Shown: positions 16,931 through 27,156 of the stretch, piece after piece
Layout: every line of letters begins with the position of its first letter
How positions within the stretch are numbered: the stretch's first letter is position 1
From: Formosa sediminum
GTDB lineage: Bacteria; Bacteroidota; Bacteroidia; Flavobacteriales; Flavobacteriaceae
NCBI RefSeq assembly: GCF_007197735.1
Contig: NZ_CP041637.1
Location: 3,381,001-3,445,000 of the forward strand
Length of the DNA stretch: 64,000 nucleotides
Reading direction: 5' to 3'
The notes under the pieces: generated by a model
The model's database searches: none
Seen by the model: only the letters and a program-made list of their open reading frames with translations
What the model was told of the DNA's origin: nothing
Position numbers and translations under genes: made by a program

Positions 16931-18634
16931 TTACTCAAAAACATGTTTTGCATAATTAACCCCCATTTTAGAGTATAACGCTTCAAATTTATTTAAGCGT
17001 TTCAAAAATTCTTCATAATCTTTTTTATTATCACCAGAATACCATGCTACTTCAGAAATTGCTGTCATTCTTGGTAATAACATATACTCTGCATAATTTG
17101 GAGTAGCAATATATTCTGTCCATAAATTACCTTGAATTCCTAAAATATTTTTACTCTCAGTTTCTGTTAATTCTTTTGGTAAAGGGTTAAACAAATAAAT
17201 ATCTTTAACTGTATTTGGACCACGTCCTCCAACTGTTAACGGTTCGTTTAGGGTATCAGCGACCTGATAATAATCTAAGTAATAAGGTTCTCGAGGCGTC
17301 ATGATAACGTTCTGACCTTGTTTAGCCGCTTGGATACCTCCTTTAACTCCTCGCCAAGACATAACTGTTGCTTCAGGTGTAACTTGACCTTCTAAAATTT
17401 CGTCCCATCCAATTATTTTCTTTCCTTTTCTTTTTAAGAAAGCACTCATATGATTAATAAAATAGCTTTGTAATTCTTCTTCACCTTTCAAATCTTTTTC
17501 TTCAATAAGGTGTTGACAATTAGGACATCTTTTCCAATTATCTTTAAGACACTCATCTCCTCCAATATGGATGTATTCAGAAGGAAATAAATCTGCAACC
17601 TCAGCAAGCACATTCTCATAAAATGTATATGTACTTTCTTTTCCTGCGCAAAGTACATCTGATTTTATTCCCCAGGATTCTTGAACAACTTTCTTTACTC
17701 CCGAATTTAAGAGTTCCTTTGTTTTTTCTGATATAATATTGTCATTCATCGGTGTAACTTCATCAGGAAAACAACTTAAAAATGGATAGGAAGCTATTGC
17801 TGCGCCATTATGTCCAGGCATATCAATTTCAGGAATTATTGTAATGTGTTTTTTCTTTGCATAATTAATAATATCTTTTATTTGATCTTGTGAATAAAAT
17901 CCTCCGTGCTTTATATTATCACTTTTAGTCCCTGGAGTTCGCCCTATTTCTGTACCATTTCTCCAAGCGCCTACCTCTGTTAGTTTAGGATATTTTTTTA
18001 TTTCAATTCTCCATCCTTGGTCTTCTGTTAAGTGCCAATGAAAAATATTCATTTTATGCACTGCAATTAAATCAATGAATTGTTTTATAAACTCTACATC
18101 ATAAAAGTATCTTCCAGTGTCTAACATCATCCCTCGATGTGAAAATCTAGGCTCATCTTTAATATGTAAAGCAGGTATTAAATATTCTTGAGATTCTGAA
18201 TTTAATGAACTGTTTAGAATTAATTGTTTTAGAGTCTCTATAGCATAAAAAGCGCCTTTAGTTGTTTTTGCCTTTATATCGATTCTATCATAAGCTATAT
18301 CAAGAACATATCCTTCTTCTGAATTAATAGTATCTGTAAGTTCTAAATTAATAATATGTGTATTATTAAAATTTTTGTCTAAGCTTGATATAGAAAAATT
18401 GGTAATATTTTTAATTGTTTGTATTAAATATTCCGTTTCATTATTTAATACAGAATCACTATATACAACTGTATTATCATCTATTTTAAAACTTCCGTTA
18501 AGGATTTGTAAATTAGATGGTTTTGGAATTATATTATAGTCATCTATAGTATGGTTAATACTTTTATACTTATCATATTTATTTGAACAACTTAATACGA
18601 TAAAAGAGAGTATTATTAATAAATTATATTTCAT
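16931..18634 (-). CDS. GH20 beta-N-acetylhexosaminidase, lipoprotein
   Basis: A 567-residue family GH20 enzyme that removes terminal beta-linked GlcNAc or GalNAc. The signal ends in IVLSC (Cys16), giving a lipid-anchored protein. Residues about 25-155 are the GH20b domain, and the catalytic barrel starts near PRFSHRGMMLDTGRYF. The acid/base pair D360-E361 is in HIGGDE, and WTEYI and MLPRMTAISEVAW near the C-terminus close the active site. In the PUL it would release N-acetylhexosamine from the oligosaccharides left by the lyases and GH88. It precedes kduI by 102 bp, and a strong terminator separates it from susD1 upstream. No LacI operator lies in its 234-bp upstream gap. Confidence 0.93.
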   Translation of the reverse strand: MKYNLLIILSFIVLSCSNKYDKYKSINHTIDDYNIIPKPSNLQILNGSFKIDDNTVVYSDSVLNNETEYLIQTIKNITNFSISSLDKNFNNTHIINLELTDTINSEEGYVLDIAYDRIDIKAKTTKGAFYAIETLKQLILNSSLNSESQEYLIPALHIKDEPRFSHRGMMLDTGRYFYDVEFIKQFIDLIAVHKMNIFHWHLTEDQGWRIEIKKYPKLTEVGAWRNGTEIGRTPGTKSDNIKHGGFYSQDQIKDIINYAKKKHITIIPEIDMPGHNGAAIASYPFLSCFPDEVTPMNDNIISEKTKELLNSGVKKVVQESWGIKSDVLCAGKESTYTFYENVLAEVADLFPSEYIHIGGDECLKDNWKRCPNCQHLIEEKDLKGEEELQSYFINHMSAFLKRKGKKIIGWDEILEGQVTPEATVMSWRGVKGGIQAAKQGQNVIMTPREPYYLDYYQVADTLNEPLTVGGRGPNTVKDIYLFNPLPKELTETESKNILGIQGNLWTEYIATPNYAEYMLLPRMTAISEVAWYSGDNKKDYEEFLKRLNKFEALYSKMGVNYAKHVFE

Positions 18635-18743
18635 TTTTTAATCTTATTAGTTAAAATATATGCCAACTGAATTTCACCTAGTCTTATTAATATTTATACC
18701 TAAAAAGTTAGTATGTATAATTAATAATATGTGTTTGTAATAA

Positions 18744-18813
18744 AAAATGATGAAAATTCTTCAATAAAACTGTGTGACCAATTTTATTGAAGTATTCTCA
18801 TTTTCATCATTTT
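18744..18813. terminator. Long hairpin terminator after susD1
   Basis: An extended inverted repeat. The outer arms are AAAATGATGAAAAT (18744-18757) and ATTTTCATCATTTT (18800-18813). The inner arms are CTTCAATAAAA (18759-18769) and TTTTATTGAAG (18782-18792), around a 12-nt loop. It follows susD1 by 55 bp on the minus strand and probably lowers read-through into the GH20 gene. Confidence 0.85.
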
Positions 18814-18868
18814 AACCACCTAACTTATATTGTTTAGATTATTATAATATTAATATATTCTGAAAGGT

Positions 18869-20617
18869 TTAATAACCTGGATTTTGAGTTAAATTAGGAT
18901 TTAACAGGATATCTTGTTCTGGAATTGGAAACAAATATTGACGTTCAGGGAAAATAATTTCATTAAGTGTACGGCAGTATCCTGCGTTTAAAAGCCCTGT
19001 AAAATCAGGTAAACCATCTTCGTCTATTTCAGGAGTTTGCCCCCAGAACCATAAATCTTTATTTACTAAATTATCCATTAGTGGACCGGTTGGAGCTACG
19101 TTTATATTTGTATCTACAGTAACATTTAGTAAACCATATGTATAACCAGTTAATGCCTTCTCTGCTAATCTCCAACGAATTAAATCCATATAACGACGCC
19201 CTTCAAAAGCGAGCTCTGCTCTACGCTCATTACGCACCTTGTAACGTAACTCCTCTTGATCTGTTGTTGTAATTCTAGGATTCTCAAAAGGAGAGTTAGC
19301 ATAAGCCCTATCTCTCACTGCATTTAAAGCATCTAAAACACTTTCATCTATTTGGTTTAATTCAATTTTTGATTCTGCATACATTAATAATACATCTGCA
19401 TATCTCATAACAATTAAATCTGGATCTGTTCTTAAATCTATCCAATCTTTAGTTATTCCTTTTTTAAATAGTAGACCATTATAAGCCGCATAAGCACCTA
19501 TTGAGCGAGTATCTTGATTTCTAATATCTAAATTATTTTCGTAATCTCTTACCACTTTGGCATTTGGATGTGGGTTATAATCAATATCCATAAAGTTTGA
19601 GCCTGAACTAGGATCTAGTCCGTCTCCATCTACTAAAGATCCAAATGGGGCTATAGTTTCTAATAAACGAGGATCTCTATTTTTGAACGGATTTTGAGGA
19701 TCAAATAAAGGAGATTCATCAATTGGTAAACCATCTACACATTCATACGAAGCTAAGAGCTCCCATGTAGGATTACGTCCTGCATATCCGCCATGATTTC
19801 TTGGTAAAAAATCCTGAACATTATCTGCTCTAATTACATTTAATTCTTCGCTACGTGGAATATGAAAAATAGTTTCTACAGAATTTTTAGTAGTAGACTC
19901 AAAAAGCTCTCCATAATCTGGATAAAGCTCATACTCATTTAAATCCATGCAATTTTTAGCTGCTGCTGCTGCAATTTCATAATCTCCCATATATAATGCG
20001 ATACGTGCTTTCATGGCGTAAGCGGCTCCTTTAGTAGCATACTCTAAACCATTATAAGATACAGGTAGGTTTGCAGCTGCACTATCGTAATATTCATAAA
20101 TTTTTTCTTTAACAATATCTTTAGAGGTACGTCCTATTTCAAAAGATTCTTCAACAGAAATTTGTTCTTCATAAAAGGGGACATCTCCAAAATGTGCAAT
20201 TAAATAGGCATAAAAAGATGCTCTTAAAAAATTAGCTTCACCTAAAAATTGTGTTGCTTCTTCATCTGTTAATACAGATTGCGTTTCTAACTCTTCAATC
20301 ACTGCTAAAACACGAGTAACTCCTTTATAAATTGTTGTCCAACCAGTATTTTCTGAAGACATACTCCCTGACTTAATAGCATGTAAGGCATCACGTCTTT
20401 GCCAATCATCATCCATGCCTTCATAAACTTCATCTTCTGGCCAAAAGACCTCACGGTAAGTTTCATTAAGAGATTCTCTAAATTGATCTGATGTTTGATA
20501 CCAATTCCCTGAACTAGCGGCATCTTCTTGTGCTAAATCTAATTCTGTACATGAGTTAAAAAGTAAGCTTCCTAGAATTAAACTTAATATGTATGTTGTG
20601 AATATATATTTTTTCAT
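18869..20617 (-). CDS. SusD/RagB-type glycan-binding lipoprotein (pair 1)
   Basis: A 582-residue SusD family lipoprotein. The signal peptide ends in LLFNSC (Cys23). The N-terminal SusD-like TPR region carries the typical LGEANFLRASFYAYLIAHFGDVPF, and the C-terminal RagB part has ERRAELAFEGRRYMDLIRWRL and ends in the characteristic QDILLNPNLTQNPGY. It is the surface lid that captures glycan for the adjacent SusC channel. It lies 11 bp downstream of susC1, and a long terminator hairpin follows. The ligand is presumably oligosaccharide from the uronate/hexosamine polymer, by context. Confidence 0.95.
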   Translation of the reverse strand: MKKYIFTTYILSLILGSLLFNSCTELDLAQEDAASSGNWYQTSDQFRESLNETYREVFWPEDEVYEGMDDDWQRRDALHAIKSGSMSSENTGWTTIYKGVTRVLAVIEELETQSVLTDEEATQFLGEANFLRASFYAYLIAHFGDVPFYEEQISVEESFEIGRTSKDIVKEKIYEYYDSAAANLPVSYNGLEYATKGAAYAMKARIALYMGDYEIAAAAAKNCMDLNEYELYPDYGELFESTTKNSVETIFHIPRSEELNVIRADNVQDFLPRNHGGYAGRNPTWELLASYECVDGLPIDESPLFDPQNPFKNRDPRLLETIAPFGSLVDGDGLDPSSGSNFMDIDYNPHPNAKVVRDYENNLDIRNQDTRSIGAYAAYNGLLFKKGITKDWIDLRTDPDLIVMRYADVLLMYAESKIELNQIDESVLDALNAVRDRAYANSPFENPRITTTDQEELRYKVRNERRAELAFEGRRYMDLIRWRLAEKALTGYTYGLLNVTVDTNINVAPTGPLMDNLVNKDLWFWGQTPEIDEDGLPDFTGLLNAGYCRTLNEIIFPERQYLFPIPEQDILLNPNLTQNPGY

Positions 20618-20628
20618 GATATTTTGTT

Positions 20629-23600
20629 TTAAAAGTTAGCCTTTAATCCTAAAATGAATGATTTAGTAATTAAATATCCACTTTGTTGTTCTGGATCAAT
20701 TCCATCAGGAAGATTATCAAATGTAAAGAGATCGTTACCAGAAAGAAAAATTCGTAAGCTTGTAAAAGGAGTTTTAGGAATATCTTTATTATGAAGTGTA
20801 TAGCCTAAAGTTAAATTTTTAATTCTAGTATAAGAACCATCAATTAGCCAAAAATCTGAAAAACGGTAGTTATTACTTGAAGAACTCTCTGATAACCTAG
20901 GATATTTAGCATTCTCATTTTGTGCTGCAGTATTATAATTACTATAGTAGCTATCTGCATAAATTTCACTTACTGCCTGCCAATCATATAAAAATGGACG
21001 AATGTAAGTTTGTGATAAATAAAAACTTTGTTTACCTACCCCTTGTACTGTGATTCCTAAATCAAATTTTTTATAGTTTAAATTAATAGTTCCTCCATAT
21101 TGATAATGAGGTAAAGATCCTCCTAAGTAATCTTTATCTAACTCGTTAATTACACCATCAGGGACACCATCTGGACCACTTATATCTTTATATTTTATAT
21201 CACCAGGACTTACAGCGGCACTCGTTACAGCAGAATTATCGACCTCTTCTTGGGTTTGGTAAATTCCATCAGACACATAACCAAACCAACTCATGTATTC
21301 TTGATCTTGAACAGAGATTAAATTTCCTGAGATTAAACGTTTACCATTAATATCTCCTACAATTGATTTAGAATCAAATACATTTGCCGAAACTGAATAT
21401 CTAAAATCTCCTATAGAATTATTATATGACAGAGCCAATTCCCAACCTTTAGTATTCATAGACCCTACATTTACAACTGGATCTGTAAATCCTGTTAATG
21501 TTGGGATACTTAAGCTTAATAACATATCTTCTGTATCTTTTATAAAATAATCTGCAGTTAAAGACAGTGAATTATTAAACAGAGATAAATCTAAACCTAC
21601 ATCCTTAGATATTGTAGTTTCCCATGTAACATTCTCTACAGCCAAATACGTTTGTGCGGCAGATCGTACTGCATCAACATCTGCTCCATTAGCAATTAAA
21701 GCATTACTAAATTGCAATACAGATTGATATAAATAGTTACCTAGTCTGTCGTTTCCTAAAGCACCATAAGACCCTCTAAGTTTAAAAAATGAAACAGTTT
21801 TATTTAGAGGCTCCATGAATTTTTCTTTAGACAGCACCCAACCTCCAGAAATTGAAGGAAAAGTTCCCCATCTATAATCTTTAGCAAACCTAGAAGAACC
21901 ATCTCTTCTTACATTTGCTTGAAGGTAATAAGTATCAGAAAAATTATAGGCTAATCTTCCAAAATAAGATATATATGCATTTTCAGAAATTGTAGAACCA
22001 TTATCAAAAACCCCATCTATAGGAGCTTGACTAAGATATGGGTAATCTGCACTAACAAACTCATTTCCTCTTACACTTAAAGTTTCATAATTTGCATCAA
22101 ATTCTTCATAACCAAGCACACCACTAAGCGCATGATTTCCAAAAGACTTATCATAATTTATGAGTGCTTGAGTCGTTAAAGTATTATCAAAAGTTCTATT
22201 TTCAATTAAATTATTTTGATTAGCATAATGATTAGAAATGTAAGCTGGAATTCCTGTTTCACCAGGGTCATCATAATCATAATATGGTATAGCTTTATTA
22301 AAGTATTTATATTTATTGAAATTGAAATTTGGTGCTAAATTAACCGAAATTTTAAGGTAATCTGTTGGTTTGTAATAAGCACCTATTTTACCATAAAACA
22401 AATACGATTTACTTGTTTGAAAGCCTCCATATTGTAATACAGCATAAGCATTTTCTCCAGATTTGCCACCTGCAATTCTACCATCTTCCCATACTGCTGA
22501 ATAATTAGGCGCATAACTTAATGCTGCATCTGTGGGATCTTCTATTGGGTTATTATTTGTTGTTAATTTAATTGCAATATCTGCTGTTACTCCAATTTTG
22601 TCAGAAATCTTTAAATCATTATTTAGTCGAGTTGTGTATCTATTCCAGTTACTATGGTCGTATAACGCATTCTGTTTCTCATAACTCATTGTTAAACTAG
22701 TTTTTACGTTTTCTGAACCACCGCTTACTGCAATGTTATGTCTATAACCATCTGCATAATCTTTTAAAATTAAATCTTGCCAATCTGTATCAGGATATTG
22801 GTCTGGATTTTCAAGGTGATTTGCATTATAATTAGCAATATAATCTGAAGCCCAAGTTGGATCTTCTACACCAGTGTTTCCATTATCATTCCATGCTTTT
22901 TCATTATCCATTTCAAAATAGCGAGTCACATCAACATTTTTTCTAGTTTCATTGGCTGTACTAAGAATAAATTCCCCACTATAAGACACCTTAAATTTTC
23001 CTTCTTTTCCCCTTTTGGTGGTAATCACAATTACACCTGAAGCAGCTCGAGATCCGTACATTGCAGAAGAAGCTCCATCTTTTAAAACTGAAATACTTTC
23101 AATTTGATCGGGGTTAACGTCATTAATATCTTCAACAGGTACGTCGTCTACTAATATTAATGGTGAACTATCTCCTTGCAAAGTAGATATTCCTCTAATA
23201 TTAATTGTATTACTTGCTCCAGGAGCACCACTGCTACGAGTTACTGTAACACCTGCCACAGCGCCTTGCAATGCATTAGATACATTTGTTGTGTTTCTAG
23301 CTGTAATTTCATCGCCTTTAACAACACTTATAGATCCTGTAATGTCTTTTTTTGATTGTGTTCCATAACCTATAACAACAATTTCATCTAGACTGGTTGC
23401 TTCTTCAACCATAGTTATTTCTAAATTACTTTTACCATTAACATTTAATTCTTGAGTTAAAAACCCCATATAGGTAACTAATAAAACAGCACTACTAGAA
23501 GACACTGTAAGTTTAAAATTACCATCGAAGTCTGTTTCTGTACCATTTTTAGTGCCCTTTTCTATTATAGATGCTCCTGGTAGTGGCATCCCTGTATTAT

Positions 23601-23787
23601 CAAACACAACTCCAGAGACTTGGATTTCTTGATTATTGGTTTGAATTATAGGCACAATGTTTAGGGCGTTTACTTGTGTTTGTAGAAACATAGATAATAT
23701 GCAAAAAGTTAACACATGTAATTTAATTTTACTCTTCAATGCCATATACTTTGACAGAAAGTAAATACATTTTGGTGGATGATTCAT
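20629..23787 (-). CDS. SusC/RagA-type TonB-dependent transporter (pair 1)
   Basis: A SusC family outer-membrane channel of 1052 residues when started at 23787 (MNHPPKCIYFLSKYM). The frame is open to 23874, but the extra N-terminus is unlike a SusC leader. After the signal comes a CarboxypepD_reg domain (VSGVVFDNTGMPLPGASI ... DFDGNF ... VTYMGF), the box-like VVIGYGTQ, the plug with SVLKDGASSAMYGSRAA, then a 22-strand barrel ending in LGLKANF. It imports glycan captured by the SusD partner. A perfect LacI operator (23973-23986) lies 185 bp upstream of the chosen start, so this susCD pair is part of the LacI regulon. Confidence 0.94.
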   Translation of the reverse strand: MNHPPKCIYFLSKYMALKSKIKLHVLTFCILSMFLQTQVNALNIVPIIQTNNQEIQVSGVVFDNTGMPLPGASIIEKGTKNGTETDFDGNFKLTVSSSSAVLLVTYMGFLTQELNVNGKSNLEITMVEEATSLDEIVVIGYGTQSKKDITGSISVVKGDEITARNTTNVSNALQGAVAGVTVTRSSGAPGASNTINIRGISTLQGDSSPLILVDDVPVEDINDVNPDQIESISVLKDGASSAMYGSRAASGVIVITTKRGKEGKFKVSYSGEFILSTANETRKNVDVTRYFEMDNEKAWNDNGNTGVEDPTWASDYIANYNANHLENPDQYPDTDWQDLILKDYADGYRHNIAVSGGSENVKTSLTMSYEKQNALYDHSNWNRYTTRLNNDLKISDKIGVTADIAIKLTTNNNPIEDPTDAALSYAPNYSAVWEDGRIAGGKSGENAYAVLQYGGFQTSKSYLFYGKIGAYYKPTDYLKISVNLAPNFNFNKYKYFNKAIPYYDYDDPGETGIPAYISNHYANQNNLIENRTFDNTLTTQALINYDKSFGNHALSGVLGYEEFDANYETLSVRGNEFVSADYPYLSQAPIDGVFDNGSTISENAYISYFGRLAYNFSDTYYLQANVRRDGSSRFAKDYRWGTFPSISGGWVLSKEKFMEPLNKTVSFFKLRGSYGALGNDRLGNYLYQSVLQFSNALIANGADVDAVRSAAQTYLAVENVTWETTISKDVGLDLSLFNNSLSLTADYFIKDTEDMLLSLSIPTLTGFTDPVVNVGSMNTKGWELALSYNNSIGDFRYSVSANVFDSKSIVGDINGKRLISGNLISVQDQEYMSWFGYVSDGIYQTQEEVDNSAVTSAAVSPGDIKYKDISGPDGVPDGVINELDKDYLGGSLPHYQYGGTINLNYKKFDLGITVQGVGKQSFYLSQTYIRPFLYDWQAVSEIYADSYYSNYNTAAQNENAKYPRLSESSSSNNYRFSDFWLIDGSYTRIKNLTLGYTLHNKDIPKTPFTSLRIFLSGNDLFTFDNLPDGIDPEQQSGYLITKSFILGLKANF

Positions 23788-23972
23788 AATGATAGTTTTT
23801 AGTGATATTGTTAGTGTTTTACATGTTAACCTCCGCGGCTGGCAACACATAATGATAATTAAAGAATACACCATATTCTTTAAATTTTACATGCATAGAA
23901 TTATCGTTTTAACTAAAAATTCATACATATATCGTTAATTATTTTACTAATCTACAAATTTATATTTAAAAT

Positions 23973-23986
23973 TGTGCTCGAGCACA
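23973..23986. promoter_or_regulatory. LacI-type operator, susC1 promoter
   Basis: TGTGCTCGAGCACA, a perfect palindrome identical to the operator at 13591-13604. It lies in the 250-bp gap between the PL8 gene and susC1. A TATATATG-like stretch around 23924-23933 sits where the promoter box of the other regulon members is found, shifted by 1 bp. No second operator was found here. Confidence 0.87.
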
Positions 23987-24038
23987 CAAATTATTTGTAA
24001 ACATTTTTATTATTATTAATGAACATAAATTCAGGCGT

Positions 24039-27000
24039 TTATCTAGTTAACTTAAAATTGTAAGTTGTACCGTCTTGCACTGAAAAAGTCAAGGTTGTTG
24101 TATTTTTATTTACAGTTAAATTTGTTTTAGAATCGCTTTCTTGAAGCTTCCATATACCTTGTAAAGTAACTTCTATACTAATGGGGTGTCCAAAACCTGG
24201 TGTAGCCTTTCCAGAATCATCATAAAAATTTAAGTTAGGATCAACCACACTTAATTGAATAGATTTCCCTCCCGTTTCGTGTAACATTATAAGCGACGGA
24301 TTTGAGACTGCTTTTATATAAGGTACATTTAACGATGTACTATTTTGAAAAAAACTATAGCCGTAAGTATGTAACGCTTTGTCATAAACCACATGCGCTA
24401 AACTATCTGCTTGAATAACTTGAAAACTTGAGTCTTTAAAACGGCCCGTTTTAACTTTTTCAATCATATTTTCATCAGAAAAAGGGTAAATCACGTAGCG
24501 ATAACTTGAAGAAGTTGGAGCTACACCATGATCTATCCATGCCACAGCATAATTACCTTCTGTTTCTTTTACACCTTTACCTTTAGTATTCATTTTACCA
24601 GTATTTATTGAATATTTGTTGTGGTAAGAATGTTGATGATCTAATTTTATATGTACTTGATTATCTGAAATTAGGTGGTATATATTCTGGTATGCATCTA
24701 TATACCACGAATCTTTAGTATCTGAATTAATACTTTGATTAAAACCTAACTTATTAATTGCACCTATTTTTGAACTAAAAATGTTTTTAGAAATATCTTC
24801 ATTTAGATAATTTTGAAAGAGCGTAGTTTCTACAGAATGTTCGTTATCAATACTCGATATATTTGTTCCAATACAGATTAACTTATTTCCAAAAGAAAAT
24901 ACTGATTTACGAGCCTTAAGTTTACCTGGAAAACTATAGCTACCACGTTTGCCATCTGAATTGGAACCAGAACTTTCATCTAGTATCATAGAAAATACAC
25001 CATTGTTATCTTGTTTAACCGCGCCCGCAAACGTTTGATTTGATTTAAACATTAATAACGATAAATCTGATTCTAATTCTTTTAAAGGTAAATGTATTAT
25101 AGTGGCTCCGGGATATCTATTCCAATCCCAACCTAACTGATTAAATCCACTTCCATATTCTCCTTTTTCAGAAAGCAATTGTATTGTTCCATTAGCCGGA
25201 TAACGTCCATAACGGTTTGAAGCTATATAAATTTCTGAAGCCCATACATACTTACTGTAACCTTTAATTATAGCTGCCCAATCTTTTCGTCTATGAATTG
25301 CAGTAGATGCATAAGGTAAAACATGATAACCAGGTAAAGTTTCAGGTTTTATATTATATTCATTTTTTAAAACAGCAGCGGTCTCTTTATCTTGATCTCC
25401 CCATAATCTTAAATACGCACTAGCAAATTCTCTATCTATTTTTGAAGTATAATCTGGATTTCCAGAATACGCCATATCTAAAAATTGTGATTTTAATGGC
25501 TCTATTGTATTATCTTCTAAAGGGTGTCTACCTGCATTTGCAAAACCATAATCAAACTTATTACTATATAACACTGTTGTTAAAATGGCTTTTTTAAAAT
25601 TTTGATGGCCAACCATACTAATCTTAAATTGTGTGTTTGATAGTGTTCTAAATACTTTAGGTAAATTTTTAAAGGCCCCCATGCCATATGCGGGATAATG
25701 CCCTCCATGATGCCATGATGTCCCATCTTTTTTAAATACACCTTGCTCATTATCTTGTGCTAAAGTTATGGACATGTACTTGCTATAAGCATTTAGCAAT
25801 AAAGCTATTTTATTAATATCTGTACGCATAAAAATTATCATTAAATGATAAAATGATTGCGTATTGAAATAATCTATATTAGCAACAAAATCATCTTCTG
25901 GAGCTAATATTTTACCTAAATTAAAAACCCACTGCATGCTTTTTCCCACCTCATCTAATAAACCAGCTTGTTGTAATGGGGCTCTCATTATAAAAAAAGC
26001 TTTAGCTAAATCTTCCATACTATATCCAATATGGTGTCGTGTTCCTCCTGAAGCCCCAGCTTGCCACCCTTGGTCTAAAAAATATTGTGTAGCCATTATA
26101 AAATTAGAAGATATTACTGATTTAGATTTTTCATCTCCTTGTAAATATAAGTCCGCAAGCTGTTTGAGTATGGCTCCAAATCGATGAACTTCCATAAAAT
26201 CTTCATCGTATTTTGGTGGTTTATTATAATATGTTTCATCGTATCTAAAAGTGAGAGGTCTTCCCTTCACTGTTTGATCTACATTTAAATTTAATTTAGA
26301 ATAAATTTCTGTAGCTTCGTGTACCGTATTTTTTAATTTTAAAGTATCAATAAATCTACTATTTAATCTTTGTAAAATAATATCGATTTCTTTTTTTGTA
26401 GCTATAGATACGTCTTTAGCCTTACTATTTTCAATATAATTATAATATGCTATTGAAGGCATCCAATGGTCTTGTTCTGGAGCAAAATCTTGTTTTAAAA
26501 AGGGAACACTGAAGTCTGGATAAGCATACCTATCATCCTGATATTGAGAAAACACCAAATCATCAATAAAAACTGTACCTGGTTTTTTAATATTAACCGT
26601 ACTAATTTTAAAAGTTTTAAAATTTACGGGAGTATTACGTTTTGGTGTGTGACCATTCATTTCGTAAAAAGGAACCCAAATTGTTCTCCATCCTGTAAAA
26701 TTTAAAGGGATTTCAAACCAAATTTCATCATCATTTGCATCTGAATAAAAAGAAAAACGTAAAGTACCTTCTTGTATATCTTCATTATAGATAGAGAAAA
26801 TAGTAGTGGGACTATTTGGAAAGTAATCACCATAAGCAAGCGGACTTTCTTCTTCTGTAAGGATATCTAAAAAGCTTGTTTTGATATAACTATCTTCTTT
26901 AAAGTCCCAACGTAATGATGATTTACCTAATTTATAATGTTTATCACTTAAGGTAATAGTGCTTGTTTTATTATGATCAAAATGATTTAATTCTGATTGG

Positions 27001-27104
27001 TTTTCAAAATTAACTTTATACGGCTTTTTTTCTTGTGCGATAAGTATTGCACAAAAACAAAAAAACAAAAGAAAGCAACTTATTTTAAAATCAATTTTGA
27101 TCAT
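24039..27104 (-). CDS. PL8 family chondroitin/hyaluronan lyase, chondroitinase ABC type
   Basis: A 1021-residue exported polysaccharide lyase. The signal peptide ends near residue 23 (ILIAQ). Residues about 25-200 are the N-terminal beta-sandwich of ABC-type lyases (SLRWDF, FIDDLVFSQYQ), about 230-600 the alpha/alpha toroid and the rest the central and C-terminal beta-sandwiches. The catalytic segment is WHHGGHYPAYGMGAFKNL. H466 and Y473 keep the seven-residue His-Tyr spacing of Proteus chondroitinase ABC. The enzyme would cut uronate-hexosamine chains by beta-elimination to 4,5-unsaturated disaccharides. It is the last gene of the run starting at 34048. Xanthan or alginate activity is less likely given GH20, GH88 and the amino-sugar genes. 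Confidence 0.9.
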   Translation of the reverse strand: MIKIDFKISCFLLFFCFCAILIAQEKKPYKVNFENQSELNHFDHNKTSTITLSDKHYKLGKSSLRWDFKEDSYIKTSFLDILTEEESPLAYGDYFPNSPTTIFSIYNEDIQEGTLRFSFYSDANDDEIWFEIPLNFTGWRTIWVPFYEMNGHTPKRNTPVNFKTFKISTVNIKKPGTVFIDDLVFSQYQDDRYAYPDFSVPFLKQDFAPEQDHWMPSIAYYNYIENSKAKDVSIATKKEIDIILQRLNSRFIDTLKLKNTVHEATEIYSKLNLNVDQTVKGRPLTFRYDETYYNKPPKYDEDFMEVHRFGAILKQLADLYLQGDEKSKSVISSNFIMATQYFLDQGWQAGASGGTRHHIGYSMEDLAKAFFIMRAPLQQAGLLDEVGKSMQWVFNLGKILAPEDDFVANIDYFNTQSFYHLMIIFMRTDINKIALLLNAYSKYMSITLAQDNEQGVFKKDGTSWHHGGHYPAYGMGAFKNLPKVFRTLSNTQFKISMVGHQNFKKAILTTVLYSNKFDYGFANAGRHPLEDNTIEPLKSQFLDMAYSGNPDYTSKIDREFASAYLRLWGDQDKETAAVLKNEYNIKPETLPGYHVLPYASTAIHRRKDWAAIIKGYSKYVWASEIYIASNRYGRYPANGTIQLLSEKGEYGSGFNQLGWDWNRYPGATIIHLPLKELESDLSLLMFKSNQTFAGAVKQDNNGVFSMILDESSGSNSDGKRGSYSFPGKLKARKSVFSFGNKLICIGTNISSIDNEHSVETTLFQNYLNEDISKNIFSSKIGAINKLGFNQSINSDTKDSWYIDAYQNIYHLISDNQVHIKLDHQHSYHNKYSINTGKMNTKGKGVKETEGNYAVAWIDHGVAPTSSSYRYVIYPFSDENMIEKVKTGRFKDSSFQVIQADSLAHVVYDKALHTYGYSFFQNSTSLNVPYIKAVSNPSLIMLHETGGKSIQLSVVDPNLNFYDDSGKATPGFGHPISIEVTLQGIWKLQESDSKTNLTVNKNTTTLTFSVQDGTTYNFKLTR

Positions 27105-27156
27105 AATTATCTAATAGTGTAAAATATTAATGTTGTTTATAATACTTATTTTAGTA

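Noticed and set aside
23788-23874. N-terminal extension of susC1
   Set aside because: The added residues do not look like a signal peptide, and a usual SusC-type leader begins at 23787.
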